Both the position numbers and the translations under genes were made by a program. The notes beneath the pieces were generated by a model. The model did not search any database, was not told where the DNA came from, and saw only the letters and a program-made list of their open reading frames with translations. A stretch of 13,673 nt of DNA, taken from NCBI GenBank assembly GCA_016206955.1, contig JACQQO010000031.1, forward strand, positions 1 through 13,673, in the 5' to 3' direction. Positions 1-6,945 of this stretch are shown in pieces. The stretch is from Candidatus Omnitrophota bacterium (GTDB lineage Bacteria > Omnitrophota > Omnitrophia > Omnitrophales > Danuiimicrobiaceae). Numbering within the stretch: position 1 is the stretch's first letter; every line of letters starts with the position of its first letter.

Positions 1-165
1 TCGATCTGGATTCAGGGAAGCACATCGAATTTTGGCCAACAGGTGGAATCGATGCAAATTGATCGCGTTCCCATTCAATCGGCTAAAAAAGGCGATGAAA
101 TCGGCCTTCAAGTGAAGGAGCGTGTCCGGGAGCACGATCTCGTGGTAGTGCCGCCGAAATCATAA
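1..165 (+). CDS. Translation elongation factor-like small protein, 3' end only
   Basis: An open frame enters from the left edge and ends at TAA 163-165, giving 54 residues. The segment VESMQIDRVPIQSAKKGDEI followed by GLQVKERVRE closely resembles the conserved C-terminal half of the roughly 80-residue elongation-factor-like proteins. These consist of a lone beta-barrel like EF-Tu domain 2, which is also found at the end of U32 peptidases. In that family the pattern ESMQI...V..A.KG..IGLKV...VREGD is characteristic, and here the last part reads VREHDLVVVPP. The fragment cannot show whether the gene is a stand-alone barrel or the tail of a larger U32-type protein. No enzymatic function is known for the stand-alone form; a role in RNA or ribosome binding is inference. 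The next gene starts 5 bases later, so it is probably the upstream member of the same operon. Confidence 0.7.
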   Translation, partial: SIWIQGSTSNFGQQVESMQIDRVPIQSAKKGDEIGLQVKERVREHDLVVVPPKS

Positions 166-170
166 TTCCG

Positions 171-488
171 ATGAAAGCTTGGCTGAGGATATGGGCCGAG
201 AAAGAATTGACCGACGTTGAAAAACATCTTTTAATTATTGGGGACGCCAAAGGAGATTGTGCCAGTTGCAGGGAACTCGGTCTTGATTATAAAACGGTCA
301 AGCAATGTCCCCATTGTCAAACTAATTTCACGTATGTGACCTGCCGGCGGTTCGAGACTCATCCCCTAGAACGTTTCCAGATTGTGAAACGCCTCAGCGA
401 AGCCCGAAATGATCTGGTCTGGATTGATTACGATGATTATAAGAAGTTAACCGGCCGGCAAAAAGCGCGGGATTTTTTCTCAGGTTAA
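171..488 (+). CDS. Hypothetical small protein with a zinc-ribbon-like CxxC-x12-CxxC pattern
   Basis: This 105-residue protein is not one I can name. Its N-terminal half has cysteines at 30, 33, 46 and 49 (CASC and CPHC), spaced as two CxxC knuckles 12 residues apart, with a further cysteine at 58 in VTCRR. That layout is what a zinc ribbon or rubredoxin-like knuckle looks like. The C-terminal half (about 60-105) is charged and probably helical, with a WIDYDDYKKL stretch and the end RQKARDFFSG. There is no signal peptide or membrane segment, so it should be cytoplasmic. The ATG at 171 is 5 bases after the previous stop and has only a weak ribosome site, which suggests coupled translation. The next gene starts 6 bases after its stop. 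Metal or nucleic-acid binding is inference from the cysteine spacing alone. Confidence 0.7.
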   Translation: MKAWLRIWAEKELTDVEKHLLIIGDAKGDCASCRELGLDYKTVKQCPHCQTNFTYVTCRRFETHPLERFQIVKRLSEARNDLVWIDYDDYKKLTGRQKARDFFSG

Positions 489-494
489 GGATTC

Positions 495-1670
495 ATGTTT
501 TTTCTGATCGGACGAGTCGCTTGGCTTGCGGGCTTGGTTTATTTCGTTCAGGGGGCTTTGGGAATTGCTGGAATAGCCTTGCCGCTTTACTTGCGAGCTC
601 AAGGTTTTAGCGTCACCAAAATTGTTTTTATCAGTTCTGTTTCTTCCATCCCATGGTTTTTTAAAATCATTTACGGCGCCATCTCAGATGCCATACCGAT
701 TTGGCATCTAAGACGTAAGCCTTATCTGATTATCTTCTCTCTTTTATCTTCCATTGGCTGGGTTTTGCTTGGGATTTTACCGCCAGAGCAATATTTACTG
801 ATTTTTTCCATGATGATGGCCAACTTGGGTTTGGCAGCAACGGACGTGATTACAGACGGCCTCATTGTCGAATATTCCAGAAAGGGAACCGCTCAGGCGT
901 ACCAAAGCATTGCATGGGGGGCGAGAAGTTTGGGAGCGGTGTTGAGTGGTTTTATAGGTGGTATTTTGGCTGCCCATAAAACGCCGCAGAGTGTTTTCTT
1001 AATCACGGCTTTGCTTCCCTTGATTTCGTTTTCGGCCGCTTTGTTTTTAAGGGAAAAACCCCGGCGGCTTAAAATTAAATTTGGAAATGTGCTCGCCCCT
1101 ATTTTAGAAAGTATTGGCCGAATTTTGCACGGGGAGCTGAAGTGGTTTTTGCTTCTTCTTTTGATTGTTTCAAATTCCGTTGCCGTGGGAACCCCTCTCT
1201 TTTTTTATATGCGTGAAATTTTAGTTTTTGATGAAATTGCACTCGGAGTTCTCGGCAGCATCACTTGGGTAGGAGCCACGGTTGGCTGTTTGATTTTCCT
1301 CAATTTGTTTAAACGGACGTCGCTTCGCACTTCGCTCATTTGGGCGATCGGGCTCGGATTTATGAATATTTTGTTGGCCTTAGCGATTCAAAATTATCCA
1401 AGCGCATTTGCCGTTTCGCTGCTTTCTGGTATTTTGGGCTATTTGATTTTGCTTCCTTTGTTTTCCTCCGCGGCTCGGCTGGCTCATGGAAGCGGGGTAG
1501 AAGGGTCACTGTTCGCGATTTTGATGAGCGTTTTCAATTTGGGGCAGGCTGTGGCAAGCTTTTGGGGCGGCGCTCTTTATGAGTGGATTGGACTTAAGCC
1601 TTTAATCGTGTTAACCGCATTTTTGGTATTGCCCGCTTTTTTAGTGATCCCACGGCTTAAAAGTTTGTGA
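495..1670 (+). CDS. MFS transporter, BT1 (folate-biopterin transporter)-like
   Basis: This 391-residue integral membrane protein has about 12 hydrophobic segments with short charged loops, the major facilitator layout. The first pair of helices reads YFVQGALGIAGIALPLYLR, then a segment containing PWFFKIIYGAISDAIP (53-68) and RRKPYL (73-78). This resembles the BT1/FBT family, whose loop 2-3 typically reads P W . . K P . Y G . . S D . . P . . . . R R . . Y L. The segment ATDVITDGLIVE (115-126) matches the family's acidic helix-4 region with D117 and D121. FBT relatives carry folates, pterins or related anions in protists, plants and cyanobacteria. The substrate here cannot be read from sequence, and a general MFS carrier is the fallback. 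An AAGGA site precedes the ATG at 495. The stop overlaps the acylphosphatase start as GTGA. Confidence 0.8.
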   Translation: MFFLIGRVAWLAGLVYFVQGALGIAGIALPLYLRAQGFSVTKIVFISSVSSIPWFFKIIYGAISDAIPIWHLRRKPYLIIFSLLSSIGWVLLGILPPEQYLLIFSMMMANLGLAATDVITDGLIVEYSRKGTAQAYQSIAWGARSLGAVLSGFIGGILAAHKTPQSVFLITALLPLISFSAALFLREKPRRLKIKFGNVLAPILESIGRILHGELKWFLLLLLIVSNSVAVGTPLFFYMREILVFDEIALGVLGSITWVGATVGCLIFLNLFKRTSLRTSLIWAIGLGFMNILLALAIQNYPSAFAVSLLSGILGYLILLPLFSSAARLAHGSGVEGSLFAILMSVFNLGQAVASFWGGALYEWIGLKPLIVLTAFLVLPAFLVIPRLKSL

Positions 1671-1939
1671 AAAAGCAAGTTCGTCTCATTATTTCAGGAA
1701 TTGTACAGGGCGTTTTCTTCCGTGCCAGCGCAGCGAGCATCGCCCGATCGCTCGAGCTCCGTGGTTTTGCCCGCAACCTTTCAAATGGGGATGTTGAAAT
1801 CGTAGGGGAAGGAGAAGAGGAAAAACTGAAGCGTTTGATTGAATGGTGCCGAAAAGGCCCTTCAGGCGCGCGCGTAGATGATCTTGAAATTGAATGGAAG
1901 GAAATCAGCGGCCAATTTGAACAATTTCAGATTCGCTGA
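1667..1939 (+). CDS. acyP: Acylphosphatase
   Basis: This 90-residue protein hydrolyses acyl phosphates (carboxyl-phosphate anhydrides) in the cytoplasm. The two family motifs are intact: SGIVQGVFFR (10-19), the phosphate-binding loop ending in the catalytic arginine R19, and GFARNLSNGDVEI with the catalytic asparagine N37. The 18-residue spacing between R and N is that of characterised acylphosphatases, and length is typical. The GTG start overlaps the transporter stop by four bases (GTGA), so translation is probably coupled; no separate ribosome site is obvious. The physiological substrate of bacterial acylphosphatases is generally unclear, and nothing in the context settles it. Confidence 0.93.
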   Translation: MKKQVRLIISGIVQGVFFRASAASIARSLELRGFARNLSNGDVEIVGEGEEEKLKRLIEWCRKGPSGARVDDLEIEWKEISGQFEQFQIR

Positions 1940-1954
1940 CGGTTGACAAATGTT

Positions 1955-3274
1955 ATGAATGTATCGGTCCAAGAAAAGACTGCAACACAAATTGTCAAGG
2001 CACTTACCCAAGCGGGATTTACGGCTTATTTCGCCGGAGGCTGTGTTCGGGATTTGATCATGAAGGTGAAGCCTAAAGATTACGATATCGCCACAACAGC
2101 AACACCAGATGAAATCGAAAGCTTATTTCCTAAATCGGTTCCGGTTGGAAAGCAATTTGGTGTGATTATTGTCGTTATGGATGGTCATCACTTTGAAGTG
2201 GCGACGTTTAGAAGAGAAGGAGCCTATCGGGACGGCCGCCATCCGGAAACCGTATCTTTTACCACACCGAAAGAAGATGCCTTGCGGAGGGATTTTACCA
2301 TCAACGGCCTTTTTTACGATCCACTTAAACATTCCGTCATTGACTATGTGGATGGAAAAAAAGATATCGGAAGAAAAGTGATTCGAACCATTGGGGATCC
2401 CAAAGCGCGATTTGAGGAAGACCATTTACGTTTGTTGCGCGCGATTCGCTTTGCGACGAATCTTGGGTTTCAAATTGAGCCATCCACTTGGGAAGCGGTC
2501 AAAATACATCGAAAGATGATTCATTCCGTAAGCCAAGAACGCGTTCGGGATGAGCTGGTTAAAATGTTTACGCGATCGAGCGCCGGAAGGGGTCTTGAAC
2601 TTTTATCGGAAAGTGGCCTCTTGGCCGAGATCTTACCTGAGATTGAAGCCATGAAAGGAGTAGAACAGCCGCCCGAATTTCATCCTGAAGGGGATGTTTT
2701 TATTCATACTAAAATGCTCATGGATCAGCTGAAAGAACCATCGGTTGCTTTAGCTTTTGGCGCACTCTTACACGATGTGGGAAAACCAGCGACTTTTTCA
2801 GACGAAGGAGGGCGGATTCATTTTTACAATCATCCGGCCGTTGGCTCTGAAATTGCGCGGGGATTGTTAATGCGGCTTAAATTTTCAAACCGTGAAATTA
2901 CCGATATTCTGGACTGCATTGAAAATCATATGAAATTTGCTAATGTCAAAGAAATGAGGGTCGGTAAATTGAAGCAGTTTATTTCAAGAGAGAATTTTCC
3001 GATCGAGTTAGAGCTCCATCGAATCGATTGTTTGGCAAGCCATCGAAAACTGGATCTTTATAAGTTTCTCGAGGACAAAATAAAAGAGTTCGAGCATGAA
3101 GAATTGAAACCAAAAAGGTTGATCACCGGACACGATTTAATGGAACTTGGGATTGAGCCAGGCCCTTTGATGCGCGAGATTTTGGGGGAAGTCTATTCGC
3201 TTCAGCTGGAACATAAAGTTAAAACAAAATGGGAAGCACTTGAGTGGGTGAAGAAAAATTTTATTAAGAAGTAG
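1955..3274 (+). CDS. cca: tRNA nucleotidyltransferase (CCA-adding / poly(A) polymerase family) with HD domain
   Basis: This protein of about 439 residues belongs to class II nucleotidyltransferases, which add or repair the 3' CCA of tRNAs. The catalytic head has GGCVRD (28-33) and the metal-binding DYD (42-44) in the DxD position, then RRDFTINGLFYDP and EEDHLRLLRAIRFA, the family's later nucleotide- and backbone-recognition motifs. From about residue 245 an HD phosphohydrolase domain follows, with ALLHDVGKP (HD pair at 273-274) and YNHPAVGSEIA. Long bacterial Cca enzymes often carry such a domain. I chose the ATG at 1955; an in-frame TTG at 1943 would add four residues, and neither has a strong ribosome site. 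Because some bacteria split the job between a CC-adding and an A-adding enzyme, sequence reading alone does not prove that this one adds all three bases. Confidence 0.92.
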   Translation: MNVSVQEKTATQIVKALTQAGFTAYFAGGCVRDLIMKVKPKDYDIATTATPDEIESLFPKSVPVGKQFGVIIVVMDGHHFEVATFRREGAYRDGRHPETVSFTTPKEDALRRDFTINGLFYDPLKHSVIDYVDGKKDIGRKVIRTIGDPKARFEEDHLRLLRAIRFATNLGFQIEPSTWEAVKIHRKMIHSVSQERVRDELVKMFTRSSAGRGLELLSESGLLAEILPEIEAMKGVEQPPEFHPEGDVFIHTKMLMDQLKEPSVALAFGALLHDVGKPATFSDEGGRIHFYNHPAVGSEIARGLLMRLKFSNREITDILDCIENHMKFANVKEMRVGKLKQFISRENFPIELELHRIDCLASHRKLDLYKFLEDKIKEFEHEELKPKRLITGHDLMELGIEPGPLMREILGEVYSLQLEHKVKTKWEALEWVKKNFIKK

Positions 3275-3300
3275 TTATCTTTAGAAAACAGAAGGGAAGT

Positions 3301-3306
3301 GAGGTG
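3301..3306 (+). promoter_or_regulatory. Ribosome binding site that decides the ACT-protein start
   Basis: GAGGTG lies 4 bases before the ATG at 3311 and 7 before the ATG at 3314. This favours an ATG start over the upstream in-frame GTG at 3299, which overlaps this site. A second, weaker purine run (AGAAGGGA) lies just before that GTG. Confidence 0.5.
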
Positions 3307-3310
3307 TCGG

Positions 3311-3859
3311 ATGATGTTTGTGATTACCGTAACTGGAAAAGACAGACCGGGAATTATTTCGTCTTTAACTGAGATCCTTTACCGTTCAGGCGGAAACTTG
3401 GAAGATGCCAGCATGACGATTTTGGAAGGGGAATTTGCCATGATTTTTTTGGCAGAACTTAAAAGCCAATCGGCTTATCAGAAATTTTACGAAGGGCTTC
3501 AAAGACTGGCAAAAAAAATGGGTTTGATGATTCAAACTAAAGAAATCAAACGACAGTTAAATCGTGGTGAGAAACACCGCCTCGGCACGGTTCCTTGGGT
3601 GATTTCCGTTCTTGGAAAAGATAGAGCTGGAATTGTCTTTCGGGTGTCAAGATTATTGGCGGATCACGGTTTGAATATTACCGATCTTAATTCAAAAATT
3701 ATGGGGCGTGGCAAACAGACGACCTACGCATTGGTCTTAGAAGTCGATATTCCACGCCAACCGGACTTGATTTCTCAATTAAAACGAAAATTTCAGGTCA
3801 TTGAAAAAACCTTGGGCCTAAAGATTTCCTTTAACCCAATCGAGCCATCCCAATTTTAA
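3311..3859 (+). CDS. Double ACT-domain protein, GcvR-like
   Basis: This cytoplasmic protein of about 182 residues is built from two ACT domains and nothing else. The first begins MMFVITVTGKDRPGIISSL and continues to GGNLEDASMTILEGEFAMIF; the second begins WVISVLGKDRAGIVFRVSRL and continues to HGLNITDLNSKI. The repeated (T/L)GKDR.GI turn and the D.S...GEF.M pattern are those of GcvR-type proteins. In Escherichia coli GcvR is a non-DNA-binding regulator that holds GcvA and so represses the glycine cleavage genes. Outside the gammaproteobacteria such proteins are common and mostly uncharacterised, and no GcvA-like regulator is visible here. Ligand sensing, likely an amino acid, is inference from the ACT fold. 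A GTG at 3299 would add four residues. It sits 36 bases after cca and 4 bases before the deformylase. Confidence 0.82.
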   Translation: MMFVITVTGKDRPGIISSLTEILYRSGGNLEDASMTILEGEFAMIFLAELKSQSAYQKFYEGLQRLAKKMGLMIQTKEIKRQLNRGEKHRLGTVPWVISVLGKDRAGIVFRVSRLLADHGLNITDLNSKIMGRGKQTTYALVLEVDIPRQPDLISQLKRKFQVIEKTLGLKISFNPIEPSQF

Positions 3860-3863
3860 TCCT

Positions 3864-4361
3864 GTGCGTCCTACACATATTCGTCAATTTCCAGATCCGG
3901 TTTTAGGAAAAATTTCGAGTCTGGTTAAAAGGAACGATCGAGCGATTGAAACTTTAATTGAACGCCTGATTGTGACCATGCGCCACCAACCCGGCGGAAT
4001 TGGAATTGCAGCTCCTCAGATCGGCGTTTTGAAGCAAGTCGCTATCGTTGATCTCTCAATTAAGATTCCAGGCGCAAAACAACTGATTTTAATTAATCCC
4101 AAAATTATCAGTTTTGAGGATGAGGACATTTTCCGAGAGGGTTGCATGAGTCTTCCTGATTATACGGCGAATGTCAGGAGGGCAGACCGGGTTTTAGTCA
4201 AATGGCAGGATATGGATTTCAAGGACTGTGAACTCGAAACCACAGGGCTTGAAGCTAGATGCATTCAGCATGAAGTGGATCACTTGAACGGCCTTTTGTT
4301 TGTGGATCGCGTCAGCTCACTTAAAAGCGACGTTTTTCGGCGGAAAGTCTATCTAAAGTAG
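3864..4361 (+). CDS. def: Peptide deformylase
   Basis: This 165-residue metalloenzyme removes the formyl group from the N-terminal methionine of new proteins. All three signature motifs are present: GIGIAAPQIG (45-54), EGCMSLP (92-98) and QHEVDHLNG (135-143). The metal ligands C94, H136 and H140 and the catalytic E137 are intact. The protein ends soon after motif 3, so it lacks the long C-terminal helix extension of type 1 enzymes of the E. coli kind, but the length is still within family range. It starts with GTG, 4 bases after the ACT-protein stop. The usual partner gene for methionyl-tRNA formyltransferase (fmt) is not next to it; the run ends here and a convergent operon follows. Confidence 0.94.
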   Translation: MRPTHIRQFPDPVLGKISSLVKRNDRAIETLIERLIVTMRHQPGGIGIAAPQIGVLKQVAIVDLSIKIPGAKQLILINPKIISFEDEDIFREGCMSLPDYTANVRRADRVLVKWQDMDFKDCELETTGLEARCIQHEVDHLNGLLFVDRVSSLKSDVFRRKVYLK

Positions 4362-4484
4362 GCCTTAACAATTTTACCCGACGTCTTTCGTCTTTAGGTG
4401 TAGTATATACAGGTTATAATATAACGTCCGATAATGTATCTTATGTAAAGTAATATAAACTGTAACTAAGCTGATTTGGAGATT
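4362..4484. other. AT-rich convergent intergenic region with two short palindromes
   Basis: The 123 bases between the deformylase stop and the yqeY stop (opposite strand) are clearly more AT-rich than the genes on either side. They contain GTATATAC (4403-4410), a perfect palindrome, and GTTATAATATAAC (4413-4425), two 6-base arms around one base. The second includes a perfect TATAAT, but no credible -35 box lies 16-18 bases upstream. The only stem near the deformylase end is a 4-pair GACG/CGTC (4380-4392), too weak for an intrinsic terminator. No open frame of useful size or RNA-gene pattern was seen. Confidence 0.55.
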
Positions 4485-4928
4485 CTAAGGAAGTAATGAG
4501 CCGACGATTTGACTCACCCTTTTTCCATCTGCTTTTCCAACCACTTGAGGCAAAACTTCTTTCATCACTTTGCCCATATCAGCCTTGCTTTTTGCGCCTG
4601 CGGAGAGTACCGCTTTCTGAACGATGGACTTCAGTTCTTCATCCGACAGCTGTTTCGGGAGGTATTGTTCTAAGATACCAACTTCTGCCGTTTCTTTCTT
4701 AAGCAGATCTTGACGGTTTGCCTTTTCAAAATCTGCGATGGAATCTTTCCTTTGTTTGATCTGTTTTTGGATGAGTTCTAAAAGGTCTGAGTCCTGCAAA
4801 GGCTTTGTTTTTTTCTCGATTTCCTTATTTTGAATTGCAGCTTTGAGCATACGTAAAGTGGCGGTTAACGCTTCCTTTTTGTTTTTCATAGCACTTTTTA
4901 AATCTTCATCGATTTTTTCAGATAACAT
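4485..4928 (-). CDS. yqeY: GatB/YqeY domain-containing protein
   Basis: This 147-residue soluble protein matches the YqeY family along its whole length. It opens with MLSEKIDEDLKSAMKNK, then TLRMLKAAIQNKEIEK, a charged lysine/glutamate-rich middle, EVGILEQYLPKQLSDEEL, and ends ADMGKVMKEVLPQVVGKADG then VSQIVGSLLP. The second half is the helical domain shared with the tail of GatB/GatE, where it binds tRNA for transamidation. The stand-alone protein has no proven enzymatic role; tRNA-related function is inference from that shared domain. It is the last gene of the minus-strand unit, 17 bases after the TPR gene, and has its own strong ribosome site. Confidence 0.93.
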   Translation of the reverse strand: MLSEKIDEDLKSAMKNKKEALTATLRMLKAAIQNKEIEKKTKPLQDSDLLELIQKQIKQRKDSIADFEKANRQDLLKKETAEVGILEQYLPKQLSDEELKSIVQKAVLSAGAKSKADMGKVMKEVLPQVVGKADGKRVSQIVGSLLP

Positions 4929-4935
4929 TTAATTT

Positions 4936-4942
4936 CCTCCTT
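4936..4942 (-). promoter_or_regulatory. Strong ribosome binding site of yqeY
   Basis: AAGGAGG on the minus strand ends 7 bases before the ATG at 4928. It is a near-ideal Shine-Dalgarno sequence, confirms the start, and is stronger than the sites of the Bat genes just upstream, so yqeY may be translated better than its neighbours. Confidence 0.85.
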
Positions 4943-4945
4943 GGG

Positions 4946-5935
4946 TCACCAGTCTTTTAAGGGTTCATGATCGGTTTGTCGGCGCGGCTGCCTTAATTGT
5001 TGTAATTCTTGCTCCGATTCTCTTAGCGCGTCCAAGATCCGAAGGGCATTTTCCTGGGACATTTGGCCTTGAAAAAGCGGTTTTTGCTCTTCCCCGCCTA
5101 AATCTTCCCGTTTTTGGCCTTCTTGGCCCCCCTCAAGTTCAACTGGTTTTAAGGGTTGAGGTTGAAGCTCTTGGCCTTGGACCTTTGAAATTTCAGTCTG
5201 TTTTTGGTCTGATTCCTCTTGGCCCTCCTTTTGTTGGTCGGATTCTTTTTGTTCCCCCTCTTGTTCATCTTGGGTTTGCTGGCCTTCCTCTTCCTTTTGC
5301 TGATCGCTTGCTTCACCTTCCTGTTGGTTTTGGCCTTGGCTCGCTTGATCTTGCTGATTTTGAGCTTGTGACTTGTTTTGATCTTGATCCTTTTCAGAAC
5401 CCCCTCCCTGTTGCTTTTGCTGTTGCTCCTGCTGTTGGGGCGGAGGATTGTTTTGCCGATCTTCATCCCTCTTATCCTGCTTTAAATCAAATATGCTTTT
5501 TTTCTTTTGGAGCAGTTCCAAATTGTATTTGGCATCTTTGTCGTTGGGGTTCAGATCAAGCGTTTTGCGGTATGCTTCAGCGGCTTTGTCGAATTGGCCC
5601 AGCCGGTATTGTGTGTTGCCGTAGTTATACCAGGCGGTAGCTTGTAAATCTTTACGGTTTGCTTTCTCAAGCGCTTGGTGAAGATGGGTTTCGGCTTCTT
5701 GAAATTGGTCTAATTGATAAAGGGTAGTTCCCAAGTTATAACGCACCGAGGGTTCGTCTGGATTTTTAATTTGGGCTTTTCGGTAAGATTCAAGAGCAGA
5801 AGTGTAATGCTTTTCTTCGTACTGCTTGTTCCCTTTTTGGTTTAATCCCGAGGTAGTTTCAAGAAACCCCGAGGTCAAAAACCAAATCGAACAATAAATT
5901 AAAATGGTTGAAGCCGTTCGTTTAAATTTGAGCAT
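4946..5935 (-). CDS. TPR protein with glutamine-rich tail, BatC/BatE-like
   Basis: This protein of about 329 residues starts with a hydrophobic segment (about 10-24) that works as a signal peptide or membrane anchor, so the rest should be outside the inner membrane. Three tetratricopeptide repeats follow (about 31-64, 65-98 and 101-134), with family residues such as YNLGTTLYQLDQFQEAE and YNYGNTQYRLGQFDKAAEAY. Residues 161-260 are low-complexity, with 36 glutamines plus many Glu, Lys, Asp and Gly. The tail has a helical segment, ALRILDALRESEQELQQL, and ends PLKDW; a closing DW after such a helix is usual in the TPR proteins of Bat operons. TPRs bind partner proteins, probably the VWA domains encoded just upstream. 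I chose the ATG at 5935; an in-frame GTG at 5950 would add five residues. Either way the start overlaps the BatB-like gene. Confidence 0.85.
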   Translation of the reverse strand: MLKFKRTASTILIYCSIWFLTSGFLETTSGLNQKGNKQYEEKHYTSALESYRKAQIKNPDEPSVRYNLGTTLYQLDQFQEAETHLHQALEKANRKDLQATAWYNYGNTQYRLGQFDKAAEAYRKTLDLNPNDKDAKYNLELLQKKKSIFDLKQDKRDEDRQNNPPPQQQEQQQKQQGGGSEKDQDQNKSQAQNQQDQASQGQNQQEGEASDQQKEEEGQQTQDEQEGEQKESDQQKEGQEESDQKQTEISKVQGQELQPQPLKPVELEGGQEGQKREDLGGEEQKPLFQGQMSQENALRILDALRESEQELQQLRQPRRQTDHEPLKDW

Positions 5936-6932
5936 ACCTTTTTGTATCACTCATTAAGGTTTCAATCAAGAGCAAGATAATGGCAAATGCTAGGAAAAAT
6001 TGGAAGTGGTCTTCGCGTTCAATCACCAGACGCTGTTTAAATTCCCCTTTTTCAAGATTTTGCATGTGTTGATAAATCCATTCCATTTCGCGTTCCCCTG
6101 CGCTTGCCGGGAAATAAAGGCCGCCGGTTTGCTCGGCCGCTTGGGTGAGGAGCGGTTCGTTCAACTTGGTAATCACAATTTCACCGGACCGGTCCTTTTT
6201 ATAACCGCTCACTTTTCCTTGCTCTGAACGGAGTGGAATCGGCGCGCCTTCCTTGGTCCCAATTCCCACGGTGTAAATCCGGATTTTTGCTTCCTTGGCC
6301 AGTTTGACAGCAGCTTCAACATCTCCTTCCAAATCTTCCCCGTCACTTAAGAGGATAACGACGTGATTTTTCTGTTTTGACTTTGCAAAGCCTTTGACCG
6401 CAGTGCGTATCGCTTGGCTTAACGAAGTTCCGGCATCAGGAATGTAGCCGACTTGAATGGAATTAGCGAAGAGAATAAATGCGTCATAATCAAGAGTGAG
6501 AGGTGATTGAATGAATCCTGAACCTGCAAAGGTCACAATGCCGATTCGGTCTCCTTTTAGTTGCCTCAAAGCAGATTTCATTTCCAGTTTGGCCTTTCCG
6601 ATCCGGCTTGGGGAGGCATCTTCGGCCAACATGCTTAAAGAGGTGTCCACTAGAAATATGACTTCAACTCCTTTGCGCTCGATTTCTTTTTTGGTTTCTC
6701 CCCATTGAGGCCGCGCCAAGGCAAGGATTAAAAGTGACAGAACGGCTAGAAGGAGAATTTTTTTGATTTGCTCTTTTTCTTTCGAATGAAACTCGATCAG
6801 CGACTTTAAAGTTTGCCATTTGCCGAACTTTTCAAGCAGGCTTTTTTTTCTTTTGCCAGTCCAGAGAAAAAAGATTAAAAGGGCGAAAACTATCCAAAAA
6901 CCAGACAGCCATTCAGGATAAAGAAATTGCAT
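5922..6932 (-). CDS. VWA-domain membrane protein, BatB-like
   Basis: This 336-residue protein has a hydrophobic N-terminus (about 9-25), a second membrane segment at about 58-74 followed by ALARPQWG, a VWA domain, and a last hydrophobic segment near the C-terminus (FFLAFAIILLLIETL). The metal-ion-dependent adhesion site is complete: DTSLS (D96, S98, S100), a threonine in DAGTS (T169) and SDGED (D197). VWA domains bind partner proteins through a bound divalent metal. In Bat operons BatA and BatB form membrane complexes first linked to aerotolerance in Bacteroides fragilis and to stress or envelope functions elsewhere. A ribosome site (AAAAGGGGAA) precedes the ATG, 13 bases after the BatA-like stop. 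It is clearly a paralogue of that neighbour but diverged, with a different middle and tail. Confidence 0.9.
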   Translation of the reverse strand: MQFLYPEWLSGFWIVFALLIFFLWTGKRKKSLLEKFGKWQTLKSLIEFHSKEKEQIKKILLLAVLSLLILALARPQWGETKKEIERKGVEVIFLVDTSLSMLAEDASPSRIGKAKLEMKSALRQLKGDRIGIVTFAGSGFIQSPLTLDYDAFILFANSIQVGYIPDAGTSLSQAIRTAVKGFAKSKQKNHVVILLSDGEDLEGDVEAAVKLAKEAKIRIYTVGIGTKEGAPIPLRSEQGKVSGYKKDRSGEIVITKLNEPLLTQAAEQTGGLYFPASAGEREMEWIYQHMQNLEKGEFKQRLVIEREDHFQFFLAFAIILLLIETLMSDTKRYAQI

Positions 6933-6945
6933 GGGCGTTCCCCTT

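Noticed and set aside
4380..4396. Possible intrinsic terminator after the deformylase gene
   Set aside because: GACG and CGTC form only a four-pair stem, followed by three T residues; too weak to call.
5185..5640. 151-codon plus-strand frame opposite the TPR gene
   Set aside because: The open frame is a by-product of the glutamine-rich coding strand, which produces few stops on the reverse strand; the translation has no recognisable motif.
5922..5950. Frameshift or gene fusion at the overlap of the BatB-like and TPR genes
   Set aside because: Both genes have a plausible stop or start there and both products are complete; a short overlap explains it.
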